Assembly (NCBI RefSeq): GCF_039724765.1
Contig: NZ_CP155731.1
Span: 1-64,000, forward strand
From: Sagittula stellata E-37
GTDB lineage: Bacteria; Pseudomonadota; Alphaproteobacteria; Rhodobacterales; Rhodobacteraceae
Length of the DNA stretch: 64,000 nt
Direction: 5' to 3'
This document shows, one piece after another, positions 52,770 to 61,203 of this stretch. Numbering within the stretch: the first letter of the stretch is position 1; each line of letters opens with the position of its first letter. The position numbers and the translations under genes are program-made. Below the pieces are notes generated by a model, which saw only the letters and a program-made list of their open reading frames with translations, was not told where the DNA came from and made no database searches.

Positions 52770-54056
52770 TCACATCATGCGCGGCAGGAACAACACCAGC
52801 GCCGGAAAGGCGAGGATCAGCGCTACGCGCACCACGTCGACCAGCAGGAACGCCCAGAGGCCGCGAAAGATCGTGCCGAGTGAGACATCCTTGACGACCG
52901 ACTTCAGCACGAAGGCGTTCAGACCAACGGGTGGCGTGATATAGCTCAGCTCTGTGACGATCACCACGTAGACGCCGAACCAGATCAGATCGTAGCCCAG
53001 CCCGGCCACTATGGGATAGAAGATCGGGATTGTGAGGGTGATCATCGACAGCCCCTCCAGAACGCAGCCCAGGGCAAGGTAGATGGCCGTGATGATCAGG
53101 ATTGCCACCAGCCGGTTGTCGGTCACGGTCACAAGGTCCTGAATGTCGCGGCCCATGCCCGACAGGTTGACGTAATTCGCGAAGGTCAGCGCGCCGAAGA
53201 GGATCAGGAACATGCTCGCCGTGGTCTTGGCGGTGTCGAAGAGCGTGCGCATCAGGTCGGAGAGGTTCATCCGGCGTTGCAGGATAACCAACAGGAACGC
53301 GCCCCCAGCCCCCATGCCCGCGCTCTCTGTCGGGGTGAAGACGCCAAGGTAAATGCCGCCCATCACGAAGACGAACAGGCAGAGCGCTCCGATCACGCCC
53401 TTGAGAGAGTATAGGCGCTCCGCCAGTGGCAGCTTGGGTTCGGTCGGAAGATCGAACTTGCCCGTGGCGATGGAAATCCGCACGGCGACGACGTATAGCG
53501 CGATGCCGATCAGACCCGGGACGATGCCCGCAAGGAACAGCTTGCCGATGTCCTGCTGGGTCATGATCCCGTAGAACACCAGAATGACGGAGGGCGGGAT
53601 CAGGATGCCCAGAGTACCCCCGGCTGCGATCGAGGCCGTAGACAGGCTGTCGGGATAGTTGAACCGTCGCATCGACGGCATGGCGATCTTGGTCATGGTC
53701 GACGCGGTGGCCAGCGATGAGCCGCAGACCGACGAAAAGCCTCCGCAGGCGATCACGGTGGCCATGGCCAGCCCGCCCTTGCGGTGACGCAGCCAGGAAT
53801 AGGCGGCTGTGTAGAGGTCGTTGGCGATGCCCGACTGGACGACGAAATTGCCCATCATCAGAAACAGCGGCAGGATCGACAGCGCATAGGCGCGGCTGTT
53901 GTCGAAGAAGGTCTGCCCCAAGAGCGCCAGCGACGGCGCCCAGCCGATGATCGCCACGGTGCCGATGGTGCCCACGAGGGTCAGCGCCAGCCCGATGGGC
54001 ACGCCTGCAAAGAGCATCCCGAAGAGGACGACGAGACCGATTTCCCACTCAGCCAT
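52770..54056 (-). CDS. dctM: TRAP transporter large permease, DctM
   Basis: Inner-membrane permease of 428 residues with about 12 hydrophobic segments. DctM landmarks: LFAGVPIGLALTLVG, SVCGSSLATASTMTKIAMP, AAGGTLGILIPPSVILVFYG, TPTESAGMGAGGAFLL and the C-terminal TPPVGLNAFVLKSV. It overlaps the dctQ stop by eight bases and is the distal gene of the iac-dct operon, so indole-3-acetate or a related aromatic acid is the likely cargo (inferred from position). Confidence 0.93.
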   Translation of the reverse strand: MAEWEIGLVVLFGMLFAGVPIGLALTLVGTIGTVAIIGWAPSLALLGQTFFDNSRAYALSILPLFLMMGNFVVQSGIANDLYTAAYSWLRHRKGGLAMATVIACGGFSSVCGSSLATASTMTKIAMPSMRRFNYPDSLSTASIAAGGTLGILIPPSVILVFYGIMTQQDIGKLFLAGIVPGLIGIALYVVAVRISIATGKFDLPTEPKLPLAERLYSLKGVIGALCLFVFVMGGIYLGVFTPTESAGMGAGGAFLLVILQRRMNLSDLMRTLFDTAKTTASMFLILFGALTFANYVNLSGMGRDIQDLVTVTDNRLVAILIITAIYLALGCVLEGLSMITLTIPIFYPIVAGLGYDLIWFGVYVVIVTELSYITPPVGLNAFVLKSVVKDVSLGTIFRGLWAFLLVDVVRVALILAFPALVLFLPRMM

Positions 54057-54543
54057 TATGGCCTCGCTTTCCTAGTATCTGCACGAGGGTGATGACCGCA
54101 GCCGCTCCACAGAGCACCGCCACCCCGTAGGCGAGGGGCGCAAGCGGCAGCTTGAGCGTCGGCGTCGTGCCGCCATACCCGGCGATCTGGTCGCCGATCT
54201 TCCACAGCCGCCACGCTACCACCCCGAGAATGCCGGAGGAGACCAGCGCCACGGCTGTTTCCAGAACGGCCTGGAGCCAACCGGACAGCCGTGCCGTCAG
54301 AACGTCGACATAGATATGGTCGCGGTCGAGACTGGCGGCGGGCAGGCCGATGAAGATCACGGCGGCCAGCATCAACTCGGTCAGTTCGGTGGCGCCCTTG
54401 ACCGGTGCGTTCATCAGATAGCGCCCCAGCACGTCCGCCATGGTCAACAGCATCATGGCAAGCAGCAGCACCGCGCATATCGCTGCGATGCCGCTGCGCA
54501 GCCAGCGGGTCACCCCGCTGGCTGCAGAAATCGTTGCGGTCAT
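54049..54543 (-). CDS. dctQ: TRAP transporter small permease, DctQ
   Basis: Four-helix membrane protein of 164 residues. Helix 1 is GIAAICAVLLLAMMLLTMADVLGRYLMN, followed by the DctQ motif GATELTELMLAAVIFIGLPAASLDRDHIYVDVL. It overlaps dctP at its start (four bases) and dctM at its end, as usual for DctPQM operons. Confidence 0.92.
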   Translation of the reverse strand: MTATISAASGVTRWLRSGIAAICAVLLLAMMLLTMADVLGRYLMNAPVKGATELTELMLAAVIFIGLPAASLDRDHIYVDVLTARLSGWLQAVLETAVALVSSGILGVVAWRLWKIGDQIAGYGGTTPTLKLPLAPLAYGVAVLCGAAAVITLVQILGKRGHNG

Positions 54544-55559
54544 TCCGCTTCGAGCTTGGCGATTTCGTCGAGCAGCATGTCATAGGCCGCCTGCCCGTCG
54601 ACGCCGGTCTCGGAGATCAGGGCGATGTTGGCTTCGATCACCGGCTTGAACCGCTCTTTCAGCGTGGCGATGTCCTCGGGCGTGGCGTCGTAGATGTCGA
54701 GTTTGCCCTCCATCGCGGCGCGGCCCGCCGCGTCGGCCTTGTTCCACATCTCGCCCGCCTTGTGCGCGAGCGGCTCGCCGATGATCTCTTCGATGGCGGC
54801 CTGGTCCTCGGGTGCGATGGAGTCCCATTTTGCCTGGTTCATCACGAAGAGGAAGGCGGTGTTGTAGACCCCACCCTCTGCCACGAAGGCCGACGACAGC
54901 AGATCCCCCAGCCGGAAGAAGTTGACGGACTCCCACGGGAAGAAGATCCCGTCCGCCACCTTCTGGCTCAGCAGCTCATAGGATTTCGACGAAGGCCCTT
55001 CGACCGGTACGGCGCCGAGCAATGAGGCCAGGTCATGCGCCACGACTGAACCGACACGGATCTTCTGGCCTTCGAGGTCGTCGACGCTGGCGATCGGCGA
55101 AGACGAGAAGATCTGTCCCGGTCCATGGGTGTGGACGGCCAGCACCTTGACGCCTTCGTATTCCCCGGCCTCGGCCAGCATCGCGTCGTGCACGCGCTGA
55201 TAGGCCACCGAAGATACCACGGCATCCGAGGTCAGGAAGGGCATCTCGGCGACGGCGGAGGTCTTGAACCGGCCCGGCGTGTAGCCCTGGACCGAGTAGC
55301 CGATATCGACCACGCCGTTCTTGACGAGATCGAAGGTGGCAGGGGGCGGTCCCATCGGGGCGGGCAGGACGTTGACCGTGACGCGGCCCTCGGTGACGCG
55401 CTCGATATCTTCGGCGAAGGGCAGCACAAAGTCGGTGACCTGCGGATGGGTCGGCGGCAGCCAGCTGTTGAGCGTGAGGACGGTATCTGACCACCCGGCG
55501 GTTGCGGTGGTCACGGTCGCCACGCAGGCGGTGGCAAGAACTCTGGTTATGGTTTTCAT
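54540..55559 (-). CDS. dctP: TRAP transporter solute-binding protein, DctP
   Basis: Periplasmic binding protein of 339 residues. The signal peptide (RVLATACVATVTTATAGWS) is followed by LTLNSWLPPTHPQVTDFVLPFAEDIERVTEGRVTVNV. GQKIRVGSVVAHDLASLLGAVPVEGPSSKSYELLSQKVADGI is the DctP substrate-Arg region. The start at 55557-55559 has a clear context; a longer frame upstream overlaps iacG. It follows iacG after a 131-base spacer with a 13-base-pair hairpin, so it is expected to be part of the iac operon. Confidence 0.92.
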   Translation of the reverse strand: MKTITRVLATACVATVTTATAGWSDTVLTLNSWLPPTHPQVTDFVLPFAEDIERVTEGRVTVNVLPAPMGPPPATFDLVKNGVVDIGYSVQGYTPGRFKTSAVAEMPFLTSDAVVSSVAYQRVHDAMLAEAGEYEGVKVLAVHTHGPGQIFSSSPIASVDDLEGQKIRVGSVVAHDLASLLGAVPVEGPSSKSYELLSQKVADGIFFPWESVNFFRLGDLLSSAFVAEGGVYNTAFLFVMNQAKWDSIAPEDQAAIEEIIGEPLAHKAGEMWNKADAAGRAAMEGKLDIYDATPEDIATLKERFKPVIEANIALISETGVDGQAAYDMLLDEIAKLEAE

Positions 55560-55621
55560 TCGAGCGTTTCCCTGTTGGTTGAAAGAAGTGCCCCGTTCAT
55601 CCGGGGTCTGGTTGGGTTTCT

Positions 55622-55659
55622 GGCCGGGGGCGGAGATAAGGGGTGGTCCGCCCCCGGCC
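55622..55659 (-). repeat. Strong stem-loop between iacG and dctP
   Basis: A perfect 13-base-pair stem, 55622-55634 (GGCCGGGGGCGGA) with 55647-55659, around a 12-base loop. No T-run follows in the direction of transcription, so it is more likely an mRNA-stability or partial-termination element that sets the dct genes apart from the iac genes. Confidence 0.65.
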
Positions 55660-55690
55660 GACACCCCTGCTGGCGCGCGTCCGGGGAGGA

Positions 55691-56188
55691 TCAGGCGGGC
55701 CTGTGCAGGTGGTGATAGTCGCGGCTGAAGTAGACGAGCCCGGCGGCGGGCCGGTCCGACAGGTGCACCGCGCGGACTTCGCAGAACATCACCGAATGGG
55801 TGCCCTGTTCGAGCAGGCTGCCGATCCGGCAATCGAGCGCGACATTGGCATCCGTCAGCACCGGAGAGCCAGTGGCGCGGGTGATCCAGTCGCCATAGGC
55901 GAAGCGGTCGACGCCTTCGACGTAACGGGCGAAGGTGTTGCACAGGTCCTGATGCTGGCTGGCCAGCACGTTGACGCAGAGCGTACCGTTCTGCAGGAAC
56001 TTGTCGTGCACAAAGCTGTTTCGGTTGATGCAGACCAGCACCGTGGGCGGGCTGTCAGTGACCGAGCAGACTGCCGAGGCGACCAGCCCGTGTTTGCCCG
56101 CCGGCCCGTCGGTGGTGATCAGGTTCACCGCCGCGCCCATGCGGCTCATGCCTTCGCGGAAGGCGATCTGGTCTTCGGTCAGGTCCAT
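55691..56188 (-). CDS. iacG: Flavin reductase, IacG-like
   Basis: Flavin reductase domain protein (DIM6/NTAB type) of 165 residues. FREGMSRMGAAVNLITTDGPAGKHGLVASAVCSVTDSPPTVLVCINRNS is the FMN-binding part, and the GTHSVMFCEVRAV region closes the barrel. It would supply reduced flavin to the IacA oxygenase encoded six genes upstream in the operon. Start at 56186-56188 after GGGGAC. Its position after iacF matches the iac order described in Pseudomonas putida 1290. Confidence 0.9.
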   Translation of the reverse strand: MDLTEDQIAFREGMSRMGAAVNLITTDGPAGKHGLVASAVCSVTDSPPTVLVCINRNSFVHDKFLQNGTLCVNVLASQHQDLCNTFARYVEGVDRFAYGDWITRATGSPVLTDANVALDCRIGSLLEQGTHSVMFCEVRAVHLSDRPAAGLVYFSRDYHHLHRPA

Positions 56189-56199
56189 GTCGTCCCCTT

Positions 56200-57159
56200 T
56201 CAGATGTCCAGCACGAGTTTGCCGCGCCCGCGCGAGCAGCAGACGCACATCTGGTCGCCGTCTTCGCGTTCTTCGTCGGTCAGGAACTGGTCGCGGTGGT
56301 CGATGTCCCCGCTCAGAACGTCGGTCACGCAGGTGCCGCAGACGCCTTCTTCGCATTTGACGTCGATCTTGATGCCGTGCTCGGCCAGTTTCTTGGCGAT
56401 GGTGTCTTCCGGCCCGATCGTCAGCGTCACACCCGAGGCGCGGGCCTCGACCTCGAAGCTGTCGCCGGTCAGGTCCACATCGGCCGAGAAATACTCGCGG
56501 TGCACGTTCCCGGTCGCGTGGCCCGCCGCTTCGGCGGTGTCGATCACCCAGTCCATGAAGCCCTGCGGGCCGCAGACGTAAAGATGCGTGTCCGGCGCGG
56601 GCGCGGGCAGGTCGCGGGTCAGGTCCAGCTTTTGCTCTGCCGCTTCGTCGTCGTGGTGGAACACCACGCGGTCGGAGAATGGCGCAGCCTTCAGCGCGTC
56701 GTGAAAGGCGGTCACGGATTGCGAGCGGGTGCAATAGTGCAGGACAAAATCCTTGCCGAGCGCGTGCAGCCGTTTCGCCATGGCGATCATCGGTGTGATG
56801 CCGATGCCCCCTCCCAACAGCACCGTCTTTGTGGCGCTTTCATCCAACGGGAAGTGGTTGCGCGGGCCTTCGACCTTCAGCGTCGCGCCGGGCTGTGCCA
56901 CGCGGTGCACCTCGACAGAGCCGCCGCGCGAGGCCGGGTCCTTCAGCACGCCGATCTCGTAGAACCCGGTTTCCGCCGGGTCGGAGCACAGCGAATACTG
57001 GCGCCACAGATCCACGTCGGGCAGGTAGATGTCGAGATGCGCGCCGGCGGTGACGGACGGAAGGTCGTCGCCCGTCAACCGGATGCGGGCGATGCCGCCC
57101 CGGTCGTCGATCCGCTCGGTCACGGTCAGGGTCATGGTATCGGTCATGTCGAGGCTCAT
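56200..57159 (-). CDS. iacF: Ferredoxin reductase component of the Rieske oxygenase, IacF-like
   Basis: Electron-transfer protein of 319 residues of the phthalate dioxygenase reductase/VanB class: an FMN-binding barrel (AHLDIYLPDVDLWRQYSLCSDP), an NAD domain (VLLGGGIGITPMIAMAKRL, HLYVCGPQGFMDWV), and a C-terminal plant-type 2Fe-2S ferredoxin (CEEGVCGTC, then a fourth Cys in the MCVCCSRG segment). It passes electrons from NADH to the IacCD oxygenase. The start overlaps the iacE stop (ATGA). Confidence 0.92.
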   Translation of the reverse strand: MSLDMTDTMTLTVTERIDDRGGIARIRLTGDDLPSVTAGAHLDIYLPDVDLWRQYSLCSDPAETGFYEIGVLKDPASRGGSVEVHRVAQPGATLKVEGPRNHFPLDESATKTVLLGGGIGITPMIAMAKRLHALGKDFVLHYCTRSQSVTAFHDALKAAPFSDRVVFHHDDEAAEQKLDLTRDLPAPAPDTHLYVCGPQGFMDWVIDTAEAAGHATGNVHREYFSADVDLTGDSFEVEARASGVTLTIGPEDTIAKKLAEHGIKIDVKCEEGVCGTCVTDVLSGDIDHRDQFLTDEEREDGDQMCVCCSRGRGKLVLDI

Positions 57160-57914
57160 CTCATGTAGATCCCGCCGTTCACGTCCCAGCAGGCGCCGTT
57201 GACGAAGGCCGCGCGCGGGGCTGCGAGCATGGAGACCAGCTCGGCCACGAACTTGGGATCGCCGAGGTCGCCCACGGGGATGTTCTTCCTGGCGGCGTCG
57301 ATGTTGTCGCCCAGGACCTCGCGCACCATGGGCGTGTCCATCGGGCCCGGCGCGATGGCGTTGCAGGTCACGCCAAAGGGCGCGAGGTCGCGGGCAAAGA
57401 TCTTGGTCAGCGTCAGGATCGCGCCCTTGGAGGCGGCGTAATGCGCCCCCGTGGCCGTCCCGCCGTTCTGCCCGGCCAGCGAGGCCATGTTGACGATCCG
57501 GCCATAGCCGCGCTCCTTCATGTGGCGGCCGAAGATCTGGCAGCCGGCAAAGGTGCCGCCCGCATTGGTGGCCATCACCTCGTTGAAGAAGGCGGGGTCG
57601 ATGTCGAGCACCGGCTGCACGGCTGTGCGCGCGGCATTGTTCACCAGCACCTCGACAGAGCCGTAGAAGGTGATGCACTGGTCCAGCACCGTCTGGAAAT
57701 CTTCGGGCTTTGTCACGTCCAGCGTAGCGGTCGTCGCCGTTTCTCCGGAGAGGTCCAGTTCCGATGCCAGAGCCTTGGCATGCTCCGGTTCCATGTCGGT
57801 GATGACGACGCGAAAGCTGTCGCGGTGCAGGGCGCGGGCGACTTCGGCGCCAAAGCCGCGCGCGCCGCCGGTGATGACGGCGGTCTGAATCTGATCTGGC
57901 AAGGGCGCCACCAT
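57156..57914 (-). CDS. iacE: Short-chain dehydrogenase/reductase, IacE-like
   Basis: SDR of 252 residues with TGGARGFG at 15-22, D40 after beta-2, NNAA at 92-95 in place of NNAG, and catalytic S145, Y159 and K163 (YAASK). In the described iac pathway IacE acts on the hydroxylated indole-acetate intermediate between the IacA and IacCD steps. Assignment rests mainly on its place between the dioxygenase small subunit and the reductase gene. Confidence 0.88.
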   Translation of the reverse strand: MVAPLPDQIQTAVITGGARGFGAEVARALHRDSFRVVITDMEPEHAKALASELDLSGETATTATLDVTKPEDFQTVLDQCITFYGSVEVLVNNAARTAVQPVLDIDPAFFNEVMATNAGGTFAGCQIFGRHMKERGYGRIVNMASLAGQNGGTATGAHYAASKGAILTLTKIFARDLAPFGVTCNAIAPGPMDTPMVREVLGDNIDAARKNIPVGDLGDPKFVAELVSMLAAPRAAFVNGACWDVNGGIYMR

Positions 57915-58408
57915 CAGAACAGATAGCTGAACGAATTCAGCATCCCGTCGGAGTTGAGCAGCTTGACCACTTTGCGGTGCAGCTTGAAGCCGCCGTCAAC
58001 GGCCTTCAGCTCGTAGTAGGCGTTGCCAGCCCAGGTCCGCTGACGCCCGAACTTGTCCTCGATGAGATGCTCGGCCGCGCGCACGGCGATCAAGTCGCCC
58101 TCGGTCTTGTCGATCACGATACGGCTGATCGTGCGCACGGTGACGGCGGGCGGCGCCGAGGAAATCGAGAACCCGGCCTGAAAGCGCCCGATCCGGTCAC
58201 GCCGCATCTTGGCGTTGTCGTAGCACAGGTTGAGCTGGTTGGCGTAATCCTCGCCCGCGCCCATCGGCATGATGTAAAGCCCGTCCTCGGTCCAGAGGTC
58301 CAGCCACTCGTCATAGGCGCAGGCGTCCAGCAGGTCGGCCTCGTGCCAGAGAAACCGGGTCACATCCATGAGAAGCGCATTGGTGTCGATCTTGGACATC
58401 TCGGTCAT
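57914..58408 (-). CDS. iacD: Aromatic-ring-hydroxylating dioxygenase small subunit, IacD-like
   Basis: Beta subunit of 164 residues with the NTF2-like fold of ring-hydroxylating dioxygenases: DVTRFLWHEADLLDACAYDEWLDLWTEDGLYIMP, the middle SRIVIDKTEGDLIAVRAAEHLIEDKFGRQ, and the C-terminal GGFKLHRKVVKLLNSDGMLNSFSYLF. The start at 58406-58408 overlaps the large-subunit stop. It provides the structural partner of IacC. Confidence 0.91.
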   Translation of the reverse strand: MTEMSKIDTNALLMDVTRFLWHEADLLDACAYDEWLDLWTEDGLYIMPMGAGEDYANQLNLCYDNAKMRRDRIGRFQAGFSISSAPPAVTVRTISRIVIDKTEGDLIAVRAAEHLIEDKFGRQRTWAGNAYYELKAVDGGFKLHRKVVKLLNSDGMLNSFSYLF

Positions 58409-59679
58409 GCCATCATCCTCTTCCACATCTTGTAGGCGGCGCGCATGCCGGTCTCGGCGCTGATATGGCCACGCGGGCCGGCGGTGCCCGGCTCTTCGTC
58501 GACCATGCCGCGGTTCACCAGGATGGGCAGTTGCTCGCCGCCCTTGGTACCGCGCTGGACGCGCTCCCAGACCTCGGCGTCATCGGGGCTGCCAAAACCC
58601 ATCGGGCCCTGGAAGTGCTCGTGCAGGCGCAGGCGCATCTGGTTCGCCGCCGCCGGGCCGCCATCCATGCCAAGCGCCATGTGGCGGATATCGGTCCGCT
58701 CGACGCTGACCGGGGTCAGCACCCGGAAGAAGGCGAGGCTGAAGGACACGTTCGGGAAGAGGTTCAGGTTGAACCCCGCCCCGCCAACCGCGCGGACGAT
58801 GCGGCGCACCTGGTCATCGGGATAGCCTTCGTCGCGCAGCTCCTGCGCCAAAGCCGAGAAGCGTTCCGGGATCGGCGCGTCGAGATTGGCCTCCAGATCC
58901 TCTAGCTCGGGGATCATCATCATGACCGAATGGCCATTGCCCAGGTCCTCGACCCAGCCCTTGCCCTTGTCGAGAAAGTCGAACATCTCGTTCGTCGCGC
59001 CGTCGAGCGTCTGCATGAAGCTCTTGTGCACCACCGGGAAGTGGTAGGCGTCGGTGGTGTTTTCCAGCTGCACCTTCCAGTTCATCGGCACGGTGAACTG
59101 ATGCTCGCCCAGCACCTTCACCGGGAACCCGCCGCCCTGTTTCATGAACAGGTCGATATAGCGGCAGACCTCGGGGCCGAGGAAATCGACCAACGGTTCG
59201 ATGTCGTCGTTGAAGGTGGCGAAGACCATGCCGTTATAGGCCTCGGTCCGCAGTTTCAGGAGGCCATGCTGGGCTTTGTCGAAATCGTCGCCGTATTGCT
59301 CGGGGTAGGGCAGCGCGCGCAGGCTGCCGTCCAGCGCATAGCCCCAGCCGTGATAGGGGCACTGGAACGAGGCGGTCTTGCCCTTCTTGACCTCGCAGAC
59401 TGTCGCGGCGCGGTGACGGCAGCGGTTGACCATGCAGTGGATCTTGCCCTTGCGGTCGCGCACGACGATCACGGGTTCCAGACCCACGTTTGACAGCTTG
59501 AACGACCCCTTGTCGGGGAATTCGCTTTCATGGGCGACAAAGACCCAGGTCCGCTTGAAGACCTTCTCCATCTCTTCGGCGAACAGATCGGGGTCTTCGT
59601 ACATCTCGGTCGCGACCTTGGCGTTCTCTTCGTCGTAGAGCGCGTCGAGATCGCTGAATTTCGGCATATCGAGGGACAT
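58405..59679 (-). CDS. iacC: Rieske dioxygenase large subunit, IacC-like
   Basis: Alpha subunit of 424 residues. Rieske 2Fe-2S ligands C87, H89, C107 and H110 (CRH, 17 residues, CPYH). Mononuclear iron ligands D210, H213 and H218 in NTTDAYHFPVVHK fit the family pattern. In the iac route this oxygenase, with IacD and IacF, converts dioxindole-type acetate intermediates towards catechol. Three bases separate it from iacB. No catechol dioxygenase gene is in the window, so ring cleavage must be encoded elsewhere. Confidence 0.93.
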   Translation of the reverse strand: MSLDMPKFSDLDALYDEENAKVATEMYEDPDLFAEEMEKVFKRTWVFVAHESEFPDKGSFKLSNVGLEPVIVVRDRKGKIHCMVNRCRHRAATVCEVKKGKTASFQCPYHGWGYALDGSLRALPYPEQYGDDFDKAQHGLLKLRTEAYNGMVFATFNDDIEPLVDFLGPEVCRYIDLFMKQGGGFPVKVLGEHQFTVPMNWKVQLENTTDAYHFPVVHKSFMQTLDGATNEMFDFLDKGKGWVEDLGNGHSVMMMIPELEDLEANLDAPIPERFSALAQELRDEGYPDDQVRRIVRAVGGAGFNLNLFPNVSFSLAFFRVLTPVSVERTDIRHMALGMDGGPAAANQMRLRLHEHFQGPMGFGSPDDAEVWERVQRGTKGGEQLPILVNRGMVDEEPGTAGPRGHISAETGMRAAYKMWKRMMA

Positions 59680-59682
59680 GGC

Positions 59683-60054
59683 TCAGCTCCTGTGCTGTGC
59701 GGGAATTTCCAAGGCGCGACCCATGCGCGCCTCGACGGTCATGTACTTCCACAGGCGGTCGTTGCCTTCGCCCACCTGGATGGTGCGCAGCAGGTTGCAG
59801 GCGGCCTGCACGGTCTCGCGGTCGGGGAAATCGGCCATGATGTACCAGGTGAAGGGGAAGCCCTGCGTCGCGCCGACCATGGTCTGGTCATCGTCGAAGG
59901 TGCCGGTGATCTCGACGCCCTCCAGGTCGGCGATGCCGCGCATCAGCGCCTGCGTCGCGGTCCAGACCGGGCCGATCTGATCGAAGGGCAGCGAAAAGAA
60001 CGTCGGGTGGTTGTTGAAGCACAAAAGCGTGCGGATCGGGGTCTTGTCGGACAT
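59683..60054 (-). CDS. iacB: Small conserved protein, IacB-like
   Basis: Protein of 123 residues with a ferredoxin-like/EthD-type look (TPIRTLLCFNNHPTFFSLPFDQIGPVWTATQALMRGIADLEGVEITGTFDDD). No known catalytic motif. It lies between iacA (nine bases) and iacC (three bases), exactly where iacB is found in described iac clusters; the biochemical role of IacB is not established. Assigned by synteny and size. Confidence 0.85.
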   Translation of the reverse strand: MSDKTPIRTLLCFNNHPTFFSLPFDQIGPVWTATQALMRGIADLEGVEITGTFDDDQTMVGATQGFPFTWYIMADFPDRETVQAACNLLRTIQVGEGNDRLWKYMTVEARMGRALEIPAQHRS

Positions 60055-60063
60055 CGGGGCCTC

Positions 60064-61203
60064 CTACGGGTAGCCGGGCATGGTGGGTTCGTCGAACATC
60101 GCCGCACCCGCCCCGGTAAAGGTGCCTTCGGACAGGAAGGCGTGCTGGGCGACGGACGCGGCGTCGATCATGTTGCGGATCAGGGGGTGGCCCTGCTCGA
60201 TGGCGTTGGACCCGCCAAGGGCGAAGGCCAGGCGCGCGGCCTCTGCCCCGTCGCGGGCCGCCTTCGAGGCGACAAGGCGCAGGCGGACATGCATGTCGCG
60301 GTCCACCGCCTCCTGGTGGTCGAGCTGCTCCCAGGCCTCGTCCTGCGTGTCGTAGAACGCGGCCCGCGCGCCGAGGTAGAGCCCCCGGGCCTTGGCGTAT
60401 TCGGCTTGCAGGTAGGGGCGCGCGCCGGGCTTCGGGGCACCGGTGACCGACTGGCGACTCGCGCTTTCGTGGATATAATCCAGCGCCGCGCGCGCCGCGC
60501 CAAGCGCCACGACGGCAAGAACCTGGCTGGCCAGCGCCATGGAGGGATAGCGGAACTGCTTGTCGTCCATGCTGGGTTTTGCGCCCCGCACGAAGGTCCA
60601 CTCGGGCGGCACCACCACGCCATCGACCTTGATGTCGTGGCTGCCGGTGGCTGCCAGTCCGACTGTTTTCCAGGTGTCGACCACCTCGACCTTTTCGCGG
60701 GGCATGATCGCGATCAGTGGCAGCTTGGTGTCGTTGCCTTCTACCTTGATGCCAGCACCGGCCAGGTCAGCGCCCATGATGCCCGAACCCCATGGCCATT
60801 GCCCGCGCACCTCGTAGCCGCCGTCGACTGTCTTGGCTGTCTGCGGCGGGAACATCGCACCGGCAAAGACCGTGTCGGGATTGGTCCGGAAGATCTTGGT
60901 ATAGGTCTCGACCGGCAGGGTCGCGAGATACGTGGCCGAGACGCCGAAGCTGGCCACCCAGCCCGCCGAGGCATCGGCGGCCGAGATGTCCTCGATCAGG
61001 CGGCAGAAGGCGGATGGCGACATGTCGCTGCCGCCGAACCGTTCCGGGACGAAGGCACGGTAGACGCCAAGCGCCTTGAACTGGTTCACCACGTCCTGGG
61101 GGATATGGCGCAGCGACTGGAACTCCGTCGCGCGGGCACGGATGCTGTCGAGCACCGCGTCCTTGGTTTCGGGCTTTTGAGCCACGGGGGCTTGGGCGTT
61201 CAT
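60064..61203 (-). CDS. iacA: Indole-3-acetate monooxygenase, IacA-like (acyl-CoA dehydrogenase fold)
   Basis: Flavin-dependent oxygenase of 379 residues. The N-terminal bundle has LGVYRAFVPERFGGSDMSPSAFCRLIEDISAADASAGWVASF; the middle domain has WPWGSGIMGADLAG and WKTVGLAATGSHDIKVDGVVVP; the C-terminus (FALGGSNAIEQGHPLIRNMIDAASVAQHAF) lacks the dehydrogenase Glu motif. IacA uses reduced flavin from IacG for the first attack on indole-3-acetate at the indole C2. The start at 61201-61203 overlaps the amidase stop (ATGA); an upstream ATG at 61263 reads through that gene. Confidence 0.91.
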   Translation of the reverse strand: MNAQAPVAQKPETKDAVLDSIRARATEFQSLRHIPQDVVNQFKALGVYRAFVPERFGGSDMSPSAFCRLIEDISAADASAGWVASFGVSATYLATLPVETYTKIFRTNPDTVFAGAMFPPQTAKTVDGGYEVRGQWPWGSGIMGADLAGAGIKVEGNDTKLPLIAIMPREKVEVVDTWKTVGLAATGSHDIKVDGVVVPPEWTFVRGAKPSMDDKQFRYPSMALASQVLAVVALGAARAALDYIHESASRQSVTGAPKPGARPYLQAEYAKARGLYLGARAAFYDTQDEAWEQLDHQEAVDRDMHVRLRLVASKAARDGAEAARLAFALGGSNAIEQGHPLIRNMIDAASVAQHAFLSEGTFTGAGAAMFDEPTMPGYP

